Shown: piece by piece, positions 1-6,300 of the stretch
Position numbering within the stretch: the stretch's first letter is position 1
Layout: each line of letters starts with the position of its first letter
The notes under the pieces: model-generated
Told to the model about the DNA's origin: nothing
The model's input: the letters and a program-made list of their open reading frames with translations, nothing else
The model's database searches: none
Source: an uncultured Candidatus Saccharibacteria bacterium
Lineage (GTDB): Bacteria > Patescibacteriota > Saccharimonadia > Saccharimonadales > Saccharimonadaceae
NCBI GenBank assembly: GCA_949101405.1
Contig: CARYFM010000018.1
Span: 1 to 13,536, forward strand
Reading direction: 5' to 3'
DNA: 13,536 bases
Made by a program: the position numbers and the translations under genes

Positions 1-1
1 C

Positions 2-322
2 CTGTTAGTCTTTAGCAAAACCTATACCACTGGTATAGGTTTTGCTCCGAACATACCTAACAATAATATTAGTAATATTCTAACCTACTTCGTGCGCAGC
101 GGGGGAATCTACTTAACTAATAGTTCAGGAGCAACAGCACATGCTGGTCGAATGGCTAACTATGGTTCATTTTGGTCTTTACGCGGTGGTGCCGCTACTA
201 ATGCGTACTTCCTCAACTTTATTACTACTGGTGTCACCCCGTCGGACGGCTCGAGCGGTCGCTGGTACGCTTTCCCCCTCCGCTGCCTGAGTACTGTATT
301 AGGGATTTTTGTTTTTGTTTGA
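2..322 (+). CDS. FISUMP-type secreted protein, C-terminal fragment (partial)
   Basis: The reading frame is open from the left window edge and ends with TGA at 320-322, so this is the 3' end of a gene that begins outside the window. The 106 visible residues match the C-terminal part of FISUMP (Fibrobacter succinogenes major paralogous) domains as found in Saccharibacteria: YFVRSGGIYL, then YGSFWSLRGG, then GRWYAFPLRCLST. That Tyr/Trp/Gly pattern with a final LRC motif is typical of the fold. These domains sit in secreted or surface proteins of unknown molecular role. The protein ends in a short hydrophobic tail (VLGIFVFV), too short for a normal membrane span. No terminator follows, and the next gene's -35 box lies inside the last codons. 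A second FISUMP-type gene begins at 12237. The family call rests on motif recall and was not searched. Confidence 0.75.
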   Translation: MLVFSKTYTTGIGFAPNIPNNNISNILTYFVRSGGIYLTNSSGATAHAGRMANYGSFWSLRGGAATNAYFLNFITTGVTPSDGSSGRWYAFPLRCLSTVLGIFVFV

Positions 323-338
323 GAAAATATGGTAGAAT
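309..338 (+). promoter_or_regulatory. Promoter of the deacetylase gene
   Basis: TTGTTT at 309-314 and TAGAAT at 333-338 are separated by 18 bp. The -35 box lies inside the last codons of the upstream FISUMP gene (stop at 320-322). Transcription would start near 345, which rules out the upstream TTG at 319 as a start codon for the deacetylase. Confidence 0.55.
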
Positions 339-381
339 ATATAGAGAAGAGGATATGTTAGCATATCCAAGAAATAGATTT

Positions 382-1461
382 ATGAGCAATTCAAAGGCTA
401 AAAAACAAACAAAAAAGTCCCAAACTAAGAAAAAATCGCAAAGTCAGAAGAAAAAGGTTGATAACGTCCAAGAACAGCATCTTGCGCAGCCAGTTTCTTC
501 TCAAGTGATTGATTTGGATGTTGAGGTTCTAGGTGAACAGTCAGAGCATGTTTCTACCAAAAAGCCTGGTCTGGGATTGCGTTTGCATGCATTGAATGTA
601 CAGTTGCCATGGCTGAAAGTATTACTGCTAGTAATTTTGGCTGTTGGGGTGGCGTTTGGAGTGGAAGAGTTGTTGCGACATAATGCTAACCTACCGATGG
701 AGCCAGCTGTAACTGCTGGGCAGAATGGTATTGTTGAAGTTCCACCAGAGAAGATAGCCGAACCTGATGACAAGCCTGTAAATGATTCAGAACAGCCGTC
801 AAAGCCCAATGAATCAGATGATAATACTTCGGCTAAGCCAGTTCCGTCAAGTACTGACAGAAAATTAGTAGCTCTCACTTTTGATGATGGTCCATCACCT
901 ACACAGACGCCACGTTTATTGCAAATTTTACGCGATAAAGGGGTAAAAGTGACATTTTTTGTAGTGGGGAGCCGGGCTCAAAAGTCGCCAGAAATTTTGC
1001 GTCAAGAAGAGGCGGATGGACACGAGGTGGCTAGCCATACAATGACTCATGCTAATTTAAAGCGCTCGACTGTAGAGGCGATTAAGTGGGAAGCGGCAGC
1101 GATGAATGGTTTATTTACGGAAATTTTGGGGCATGGTCCAAGTTTAACGCGGCCGCCTTATGGCAATATTAGTAATGATACGAGAACATATATTAACCAA
1201 CCGTTGATCTTGTGGACTGTTGATCCGGAAGATTGGAAATATAAAGATGCCAATATTGTGCATAAGAACATAGTTAATAGTGCTTTTGATGGGGCGATTA
1301 TATTAATGCATGATATTCATGCGACTACAGTAGATGCGGTGGCGCGAGTAATAGATGATCTTCGGGCTGCGGGCTATGAGTTTATGACCGTGTCGGAACT
1401 CGCAGCGGCGCGTGGGGTGGTGTTGCAAAATGGGGTGTCATACGGTAGTTTTCGCCCTTGA
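382..1461 (+). CDS. Membrane-anchored polysaccharide deacetylase (NodB/CE4 family)
   Basis: This 359-residue protein belongs to the NodB-homology family (carbohydrate esterase 4), metal-dependent enzymes that remove N-acetyl groups from peptidoglycan or other GlcNAc/MurNAc glycans. It starts with a very Lys/Gln-rich cytoplasmic tail (residues 1-30), has one membrane segment at about 75-98 (LPWLKVLLLVILAVGVAFGV), then an acidic Pro/Ser/Asp linker, then the catalytic domain outside the membrane. All five CE4 motifs are visible: TFDDGPS (166-172, with catalytic D168 and metal-binding D169), SHTMTH (metal ligands H219 and H223), RPPYG (257-261), DPEDW (281-285) and LMHDIH (H310 and H313). It should therefore be active. 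A likely role is modifying the cell's own wall or a partner's wall; which one is not shown. ATG 382 is preferred because it opens the basic tail. ATG 355 (AAGAGG only 2 nt upstream) is possible. The stop is TGA at 1459-1461, which overlaps the tRNA promoter. Confidence 0.9.
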   Translation: MSNSKAKKQTKKSQTKKKSQSQKKKVDNVQEQHLAQPVSSQVIDLDVEVLGEQSEHVSTKKPGLGLRLHALNVQLPWLKVLLLVILAVGVAFGVEELLRHNANLPMEPAVTAGQNGIVEVPPEKIAEPDDKPVNDSEQPSKPNESDDNTSAKPVPSSTDRKLVALTFDDGPSPTQTPRLLQILRDKGVKVTFFVVGSRAQKSPEILRQEEADGHEVASHTMTHANLKRSTVEAIKWEAAAMNGLFTEILGHGPSLTRPPYGNISNDTRTYINQPLILWTVDPEDWKYKDANIVHKNIVNSAFDGAIILMHDIHATTVDAVARVIDDLRAAGYEFMTVSELAAARGVVLQNGVSYGSFRP

Positions 1462-1486
1462 TTTTTGTGAGCGGATAGGTTAAAAT
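1458..1486 (+). promoter_or_regulatory. Promoter of the tRNA-Ile/tRNA-Ala unit
   Basis: TTGATT at 1458-1463 and TAAAAT at 1481-1486 have an ideal 17-bp spacer. The -35 hexamer includes the TGA stop codon of the deacetylase gene (1459-1461). Predicted transcription start is near 1493, about 17 nt before tRNA-Ile. Confidence 0.6.
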
Positions 1487-1509
1487 GGAAGAATAGCATG
1501 CCTTGCTGA

Positions 1510-1586
1510 GGGGATATAGCTCAGCTGGTTAGAGCGCGTCACTGATAATGACGAGGTCTGTGGTTCGAGTCCACATATCCCCACCA
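1510..1586 (+). tRNA. tRNA-Ile (anticodon GAT)
   Basis: The sequence folds as a complete cloverleaf. The acceptor stem GGGGATA (1510-1516) pairs with TATCCCC (1576-1582). The D stem is GCTC/GAGC. The anticodon stem CGTCA/TGACG encloses loop CTGATAA with GAT at 1544-1546. The T loop is the standard TTCGAGT. The discriminator is A1583 and CCA is encoded at 1584-1586. It decodes AUC and AUU. It is followed after 13 nt by tRNA-Ala and is probably co-transcribed with it. This Ile-Ala pair usually lies in the 16S-23S spacer, but no rRNA is present here. Confidence 0.97.
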
Positions 1587-1599
1587 AGCATGTTAAGAT

Positions 1600-1676
1600 G
1601 GGGTAGTAGCTCAGTTGTTTAGAGCACCGCCTTTGCAAGGCGGGGGTCCAGGGTTAGAGTCCCTGCTACTCCACCA
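1600..1676 (+). tRNA. tRNA-Ala (anticodon TGC), with altered D-loop/T-loop contact
   Basis: The acceptor stem GGGGTAG (1600-1606) pairs with CTACTCC (1666-1672) and contains the G3:U70 wobble pair that is the identity mark of alanine tRNAs. Anticodon stem CCGCC/GGCGG encloses TTTGCAA with anticodon TGC. The T stem is CAGGG/CCCTG. The discriminator is A1673 and CCA is encoded at 1674-1676. Two normally invariant positions are changed. The D loop reads AGTTGTTTA (T at position 19 instead of G) and the T loop reads TTAGAGT (A at 56 instead of C). The universal G19-C56 tertiary pair would thus be replaced by U19-A56. The neighbouring tRNA-Ile keeps the normal bases. All stems are intact, so it is unlikely to be a pseudogene. 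Confidence 0.95.
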
Positions 1677-1718
1677 CGAAAAGGTCCTGTTGCCGAGTGG
1701 TACAGGATTTTTTCGTGG
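1674..1718 (+). terminator. Terminator hairpin after tRNA-Ala
   Basis: CCACGAAAA (1674-1682) pairs with TTTTTTCGTGG (1708-1718), with an inner TCCTGT/ACAGGA stem. The 5' arm begins with the CCA end of tRNA-Ala, so the tRNA 3' end is part of the stem. The inner T run may supply the termination signal. An RNA-processing role is also possible. Confidence 0.55.
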
Positions 1719-1734
1719 GAATTACTTAAAGTTA

Positions 1735-1782
1735 ATAAAAATACCCTGGCAATAACTATAGGAGTATAGCCTTGCCGGGGTA
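1735..1782 (-). terminator. Rho-independent terminator of the 1802-2146 minus-strand gene
   Basis: Read on the minus strand, TACCCCGGCAA pairs with TTGCCAGGGTA (1742-1782, with one G-T pair). An inner CTATA/TATAG stem follows, and after the hairpin comes TTTTTATTAA. It lies 20 bp beyond the stop codon of the minus-strand gene and faces the tRNA terminator. Confidence 0.75.
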
Positions 1783-1801
1783 GATGTGATGGATGTGTAA
1801 G

Positions 1802-2146
1802 TTACTGTATCCGCTCGCGGATTTGTTCCAACGCTTTTTCTAATTTTTTAACGTTGGCGGCAGGCGGATTTTCAAATAGTGTGTCTGTAGGTGTTACGGT
1901 GTCAGCCAAAGTAGTTTCGTCCTGTCCGAATTCGGCAACAAGCAAATCATGTTGACAACGCGTCATATAAGGCAGGGTCGCGTCTATTGCTGCTTTGGTT
2001 TTTGTGACATCTTCAGTTTTCGGGGAGTAATTGAATAGTGACCGAAAGACGGCAACGGGGTCGATTACTCCGCATCGGATTGTTGTTCGTTTTTGGTCTT
2101 CTTCCGTCATCTGACGAAAATCACCAGTAATGTGCTGGAATTGCAT
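1802..2146 (-). CDS. Hypothetical small acidic protein
   Basis: I do not recognise this 114-residue protein. The evidence that it is real is strong. It has an ATG at 2146 preceded by GGAGG at about 7 nt, a good promoter (TTTAAT-17-TATAAT) and its own terminator. The sequence has no signal peptide or membrane segment, so it is probably cytoplasmic. It is mixed-charge with an acidic middle, contains two cysteines (in TTIRCGV and MTRCQHD), and ends in a predicted amphipathic helix rich in Lys/Glu (VKKLEKALEQIRERIQ), which could support oligomerisation or partner binding. No catalytic motif is visible. It forms a single-gene unit transcribed towards the tRNA genes. Confidence 0.8.
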   Translation of the reverse strand: MQFQHITGDFRQMTEEDQKRTTIRCGVIDPVAVFRSLFNYSPKTEDVTKTKAAIDATLPYMTRCQHDLLVAEFGQDETTLADTVTPTDTLFENPPAANVKKLEKALEQIRERIQ

Positions 2147-2198
2147 AATGATTCCTCCAATCTAAGGTTTTGCGTGTTTCCATCAAGAACACTTACAT

Positions 2199-2227
2199 AT
2201 TATACTATATTTTTGTGATAAATTAAA
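2199..2227 (-). promoter_or_regulatory. Promoter of the 1802-2146 gene
   Basis: On the minus strand, TTTAAT (2222-2227) and TATAAT (2199-2204) have a 17-bp spacer. The start site would be near 2192, giving a leader of about 46 nt that carries the Shine-Dalgarno sequence GGAGG. Confidence 0.6.
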
Positions 2228-2230
2228 GAG

Positions 2231-2258
2231 AAAAAATCACCCCAGAAGGGGGATTTTT
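2231..2258 (-). terminator. Intrinsic terminator of the candidate small RNA
   Basis: The stem has CCCC/GGGG, one bulged base, then C-G, T-A and five A-T pairs, with loop TTCT on the minus strand. It is followed by six T residues on the minus strand (plus-strand A 2231-2236). It lies next to the -35 box (2222-2227) of the 1802-2146 gene, so it would insulate that gene from the small-RNA promoter. Confidence 0.65.
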
Positions 2259-2308
2259 GAAAAATAGGTGACTTTGAGCAACCTCGCAGTGGTCTTTGCT
2301 CAAAGTTA
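2231..2308 (-). ncRNA. Candidate small RNA of about 78 nt
   Basis: A complete non-coding transcription unit is visible on the minus strand. A consensus promoter lies just upstream (2314-2342). Its predicted start at about 2307 falls at the first base of a hairpin, where ACTTTGAGCAA pairs with TTGCTCAAAGT (2271-2306, 11 bp). An alternative fold has a 3-nt bulge and an inner ACC/GGT pair closing an ACTGCGA loop. A short single-stranded linker (CACCTATTTTTC) follows. The unit ends with an intrinsic terminator at 2231-2258: AAAAATC and CCCC pair with GGGG and GATTTTT around loop TTCT, followed by a T run. No open reading frame fits inside. I recognise no known family: it lacks the GGAA apical loop of SRP RNA and is too short for 6S RNA or tmRNA. 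Function unknown. Confidence 0.6.
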
Positions 2309-2313
2309 TTACT

Positions 2314-2342
2314 ATTCTATATCACCAGATGCATATTGTCAA
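2314..2342 (-). promoter_or_regulatory. Promoter of the candidate small RNA
   Basis: On the minus strand a perfect TTGACA (2337-2342) is followed after exactly 17 bp by TAGAAT (2314-2319). It is among the strongest promoters in the window, yet no coding frame lies downstream of it. Confidence 0.7.
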
Positions 2343-2519
2343 GCCAACTTTTCCACCGTTAGTGGAAAAGATGAGAGGGACTTTGTTCGGCTGAATTTGT
2401 AGTAAAAACCGAACAATAAAATAGTAAAAACAGGTTTTTTCGTAAAAACAAGAAGGGAAATTTACAAAAAAATAACAGAGGTGACTGCAAGATTATAACA
2501 CATTTTTAGCAAAAACGTA
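2343..2519. other. Structured AT-rich intergenic stretch
   Basis: This stretch carries no gene I can support. It holds a hairpin CTTTTCCAC/GTGGAAAAG (2348-2370, 5-nt loop), an inverted repeat TTGTTCGG/CCGAACAA (2383-2416, 18-nt loop) and three direct copies of GTAAAAAC (2402-2409, 2424-2431, 2442-2449). A possible minus-strand extended -10 (TGTTATAAT, 2492-2500) is also present. These could be protein-binding sites for the flanking divergent promoters or part of a further RNA. Confidence 0.4.
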
Positions 2520-2548
2520 TTGACAAAACTGAAGCGGTATGCTACAAT
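2520..2548 (+). promoter_or_regulatory. Strong consensus promoter of the KGG-motif gene
   Basis: TTGACA (2520-2525), a 17-bp spacer and an extended -10 (TGC then TACAAT at 2543-2548) give a near-ideal promoter. Transcription would start near 2555 and leave a leader of about 85 nt before ATG 2640, so the in-frame TTG at 2520 is not a start codon. Confidence 0.8.
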
Positions 2549-2561
2549 GGTAGCAACATCC

Positions 2562-2592
2562 GGAAATCGTGATGTCAGATTTGACGATTTCC
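2562..2592 (+). promoter_or_regulatory. Hairpin in the KGG-gene 5' leader
   Basis: GGAAATCGT (2562-2570) pairs perfectly with ACGATTTCC (2584-2592) across a 13-nt loop. An alternative fold pairs GTCA with TGAC inside the outer GGAAATC/GATTTCC stem. It begins about 7 nt after the predicted transcript start and may stabilise or regulate the mRNA. Confidence 0.4.
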
Positions 2593-2639
2593 ATGGGTGG
2601 GATAGAAATAATTGGTGGGCAGAAAAAGGAGACTATAAG

Positions 2640-2843
2640 ATGTCAGGAACAAAAGCTGGTGGTCTGAAGGCTGCCGCAACAAACCGTGAGAAATACGGTA
2701 AAGAGTTTTACTCTCAAATTGGTCGTAAAGGTGGGCAGAACGGTCACACTGGTGGCTTTGCTGCTAACCCAGCCTTAGCTCGCATTGCGGGTGCTAAGGG
2801 CGGTCGTATTTCTCGCCGTGGTCCGGCCAAAAAGGCTGCTTAA
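2640..2843 (+). CDS. Small basic KGG-motif (stress-induced repeat) protein
   Basis: The 67-residue product is glycine-, alanine- and lysine/arginine-rich and carries the KGG signature of the stress-induced acidophilic repeat family (GsiB/YciG-like). One motif is RKGGQNGHTGG (K30-G32), another is AKGGRISRRG (K53-G55), and there is a degenerate copy near KAGG (5-8). Family members are small, hydrophilic proteins linked to general stress or desiccation; their molecular function is not settled. The basic tail (RRGPAKKAA) also allows a nucleic-acid-binding role, which is inference. ATG 2640 is chosen because AAGGAG lies about 9 nt upstream and the promoter at 2520-2548 makes earlier starts impossible. 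The very strong promoter and terminator suggest a highly expressed single-gene mRNA. Confidence 0.85.
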   Translation: MSGTKAGGLKAAATNREKYGKEFYSQIGRKGGQNGHTGGFAANPALARIAGAKGGRISRRGPAKKAA

Positions 2844-2865
2844 TTTAAGCATATATAAAATATAT

Positions 2866-2903
2866 AAAAATTGGTTTACTCGTAATGAGTGAGCCAATTT
2901 TTT
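2866..2903 (+). terminator. Rho-independent terminator of the KGG gene
   Basis: AAAAATTGGTTTACTC (2866-2881) pairs along its whole length, with two G-T pairs, with GAGTGAGCCAATTTTT (2887-2902). The loop is GTAAT and a T run follows. It ends only 10 bp before the -10 box of the next gene. Confidence 0.85.
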
Positions 2904-2912
2904 GTTGCGGTG

Positions 2913-2918
2913 TATAAT
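2913..2918 (+). promoter_or_regulatory. -10 box of the metallopeptidase-like gene
   Basis: A perfect TATAAT ends 6 bases before the ATG at 2925, so the transcript would start at or within a base of the initiation codon (leaderless mRNA). No clear -35 is visible; the expected position lies inside the preceding terminator. Confidence 0.55.
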
Positions 2919-2924
2919 GAAAGT

Positions 2925-3356
2925 ATGCAGGAACTACTAGGGAGGTTGCGCGAAGATTATCCAGATTTACGCTTTCGGGAAGGAAAGAGATTTTGTTTTC
3001 GCCCGGTGAGAACAATTATTTTTGATGCGGCAGGACTAGATAAATTTAAGGATTTGGGAGTTGATGAACAAAAATATTGGTGTTTGCAATTATTGCACGA
3101 AGTAGGGCATGCGCTACTTGAACACAAAAATTTTGTGACCGACACTGAACGTTTGAAGATGGAGCGAGCGGCTTGGGAGCGAGCGCATAAATTATGCGTT
3201 ACTTATGGCATAGAATATGATGAGGATTTCGTGGAGGCAGAGTTGGATACTTATCGAAATTGGTTACATCGTAAGTCGTGTTGCTCAAAATGCGGATTGA
3301 CGCGATGTCAACTGCGTAGCGGAAAATACTATTGTCCTAATTGCGATATGTTATAA
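2925..3356 (+). CDS. HExxH metallopeptidase-like protein with C-terminal zinc ribbon
   Basis: The 143-residue protein contains HEVGHALLEH (H58, E59, H62), the zinc-binding core of gluzincin-type peptidases. A helix follows with Glu residues (E75, E80) that could give the third ligand. The arrangement resembles the ImmA/IrrE family, whose members cleave repressors or act as stress regulators. The C-terminus adds a treble-type zinc ribbon, C120-x2-C123 and C137-x2-C140, possibly for nucleic-acid or protein binding. There is no signal peptide or membrane segment, so it should act in the cytoplasm. ATG 2925 is preferred over GTG 2889 because the latter lies inside the terminator of the preceding gene. 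No Shine-Dalgarno sequence is present, which fits a leaderless mRNA. Its TAA stop overlaps the -10 of the giant surface protein gene. No partner XRE-type repressor gene is adjacent, so the substrate is unknown. Confidence 0.75.
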   Translation: MQELLGRLREDYPDLRFREGKRFCFRPVRTIIFDAAGLDKFKDLGVDEQKYWCLQLLHEVGHALLEHKNFVTDTERLKMERAAWERAHKLCVTYGIEYDEDFVEAELDTYRNWLHRKSCCSKCGLTRCQLRSGKYYCPNCDML

Positions 3357-3357
3357 T
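3349..3357 (+). promoter_or_regulatory. Extended -10 promoter of the giant surface protein gene
   Basis: TGT followed by TATAAT (3352-3357) forms an extended -10. The TATAAT includes the TAA stop (3354-3356) of the upstream gene. Predicted start near 3364 is 3 nt before ATG 3367, so this mRNA too would be essentially leaderless. Confidence 0.55.
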
Positions 3358-3366
3358 GTGATTAAT

Positions 3367-6300
3367 ATGAGGCGATACAGAAAGTTCAAGATATCTTTAC
3401 GGGTAATTTTAGGAATACTGGTGCTTTGTGGTGCGATGGTGGCTTCGTCTGCTGTATTCCAGGTTCGAGCAACAGACTTGAGCCATATGGAAGTGAGTTT
3501 CGAGCCAAAAGATAACACTGGGAAGTTTGTATATTTATCAGATTTAGCACTAGATACTACACATAGTTCGCAGACAGCATGGGGAGATATACTTTTTAAT
3601 CAGACCGATGCGAATGGTAGGAAGTTCACTGTGCGCTATGATGGTGGCATAATAACTTTGGATAAAGGTATTTGGGCGCACGCCACTTCAAATGTTTATT
3701 ATAATTTGGAAGAACTGGGGATTGAGGGGGAATATGATTATTTGACTGCATTCGTTGGTCTTAATACGACAGCAGCATCTAGCAGTAATGGTGTTATTTT
3801 CTGGATTTATGGTTCGGAAAATGGTACAGATTGGGATGTAATTTATAATGAAGATCGTAATGTTTCGCGTCCAGGTCAGAATGCAGATTTCGTAAAGGTT
3901 GATATTAAAAAATATAAGTTTTTGCGTTTACAGGCGTATGATAATGGGTCGAACGGTAACGACCATGCAGTGTGGGCTGATGCTAAATTGATTAAGTCTG
4001 ATTATGACCCTGATGTTGTTCCAGCTGTGGGAGATTTTAATGATTATTTTGAAAAGGCTGGGGAAGTTGAGATATCTCGGAATCCGGAATATGAGTTGAC
4101 GTTGCTCCGGCGTAGTTTAATTAGATACGCTGGTCAGTATGCCTTGTCGCAGTTTGTGAGTGCTACTCCAGACAATCGCGAGATGCTAGAGTGGCTATAT
4201 AATGACCTAGATGCGCTGCGCTATTATTTGACTGGTGGTAAGCCGATGGGGAACAATTATCAAAATTCTCTGAATGTGCTTTCGCGCCTATATAAGGAAC
4301 ATAAGGATGACCTAGCCGATAATACTGTGACGGAAAATGGCGTAAGGTTGGGGGATTTATATACCCGGATGATGATTTCTGAGGCTTTAGTTTATTCGGC
4401 TAGTGTTAGTTCTTGGATAGGTGGCGGCCAGTATTCTGATGCTGTGGCACGTTATGAAGTTTTTAAGAAATTATATGAAGAAGATCGGCTGGATAAGAAA
4501 GTTTTTGAATCTCTAGAAATAGAGGAAATGCGTTGGGTTTTAGATACGATGATTACCGATGATGAGGTGGATTGGCTGAATTATTACAGTAAAAAAGTCG
4601 GTAGTAGTGACCCATATAGATATATTACATATCGGTTTGGCTATCAATATGGAGCTCCTCAGTATTATTCTGAAGAAAACCGCGAGAAGTGGAACGAAAA
4701 ATATGATTTGGCGGCATATGATGTTGAGTATGGTGTGGCTGGAAAGCCGAAGCTTTGGATGGTATTTGAGGAAGGCTCGGTTTGTGGTGGTTTGTCGAAG
4801 ACCGGAACGAATATCTGGAATACGTGGGGCTATCCGGCGTCAGTAATTGGTCAGCCAGGACATGCGGCGTACTTGTTTTATCGTCAAGATGCGAATGGTA
4901 ATGGTTACTGGGGTTTGGGCAATAATATTTCTGGTTGGACTCGTTCGGAGAAGGGTGAGCGTCTATTGCTTGGTTGGGGTTCAAATAGCTGGGATAGTTA
5001 TTACCAAGTCAGTTATACGCCATATGCCCAAGCGGCTTTAAATGATATGGATAATTATGTTAAGGCGCACGAAACGTTGTTGTTGGCAGATTTGTATGGT
5101 GATGATTACGATAAACTAGAGGAGATTTATCGTAAAGCGTTAAGTTACCAGGATATTAATATGGATGCTTGGTATGCTCTGATTCAGTTGTATAATGCTG
5201 ATGGGCGTAAGACGGAGGCTGATTTTGTGCGATTAGCTAAAGAGATAGCAGAGGCTTTGACCTATTATCCTTTACCGATGTGGGATTTGACTAATTTGCT
5301 CAAACCACATATGACTACTGCTGTTGGCGAGGCGAATTTTGAAAAAGCACGTCGTGATGCTTTGAACACTGCGCTAACCGCTACAACGGATAACACGCAG
5401 CAACCAGATGTTTCCATTACAATGGCGAACTTTTTGCTAAACAATAATGACTTATCGGTTGCAAGTTTTTCCTTTGATGGTGAAAACGCAGGTAAGATAG
5501 TAATGGCGGACCAGTATTTTACAGATTCAATTACTACTACTTGGGAGTACAGTATTGATGGTAAACAGACTTGGTCAGCGCCGATTTCGGAGCAAAGCTG
5601 GCAATTGTCTCCAGATGAGATTGCAAAGATTAATGTTGATGATGACGTAGTGGTGCATATTATTGGCACAGATCGGAATGATAGTTATGCGATTGACATT
5701 GTGACGCAGAATGCACCAACGAATTTGTATGCAAATGATTTGGAAAATCGTGTGGTTGGAGCAACGGGTGTTATGGAGTGGAGATATAACGCTTCTGAGC
5801 CTTGGGTATCATATACCAAGGCTGTACCAGATTTATCAGGTGATAAATCTGTGCAAGTGAGGATTGGCGCTACTGGTACCAGGTTGGCTAGTGATTTGGC
5901 TGATTTCGAGTTTACTGAAGATAACCAGCCGGAAACGCGTAAATATATTCCAGTGTCACATTTGTCTATTGCGGATGTCTCTACGGAAGCTACTGGTCAA
6001 GGTCGTCATGCGACTAATGCTATTGATGGAAATTATCATACAAACTGGCATACGGATTGGAGCGGGCGAGATACGGAGCGTTATATTACAATAAAGTTGG
6101 ACCATACAGTGTGGTTGTCAGCAGTGGAATATGTTCCAGGTGGCGGTGGCAATGGTAAGTTATTGGACGGCGAGTTATATGGTAGTATGGACGGCGAGCA
6201 TTGGGAAGTATTAGCTACCGCCAAAAATTGGGCTAATAATGAAACCATAAAATCCTTTGAGCTGGATGAACCAAAAGAGGTGATGTATGTTAAAATTCAT

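Noticed and set aside
319..381. TTG start for the deacetylase
   Set aside because: The promoter -10 (333-338) lies downstream of this codon, so it would not be transcribed from that promoter.
1683..1706. tRNA-like D-arm sequence (GTTGCCGAGTGG) after tRNA-Ala
   Set aside because: It resembles the 5' part of class II tRNAs but has no anticodon arm, T arm or acceptor partner. It is part of the terminator hairpin.
2402..2449. Repeated GTAAAAAC considered as a CRISPR array
   Set aside because: Repeats are only 8 bp with unequal short spacers, and no cas genes are present.
2520..2639. Upstream in-frame extension of the KGG protein from TTG
   Set aside because: The TTG is part of the -35 box of a near-perfect promoter, and a good Shine-Dalgarno site precedes ATG 2640.
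2889..2924. GTG start for the metallopeptidase-like protein
   Set aside because: It lies within the terminator hairpin of the preceding gene and upstream of the TATAAT box.
319..3356. Alternative genetic code (UGA as glycine, as in some CPR lineages)
   Set aside because: TGA ends the deacetylase and the first FISUMP gene at the expected places, and no gene contains in-frame TGA.
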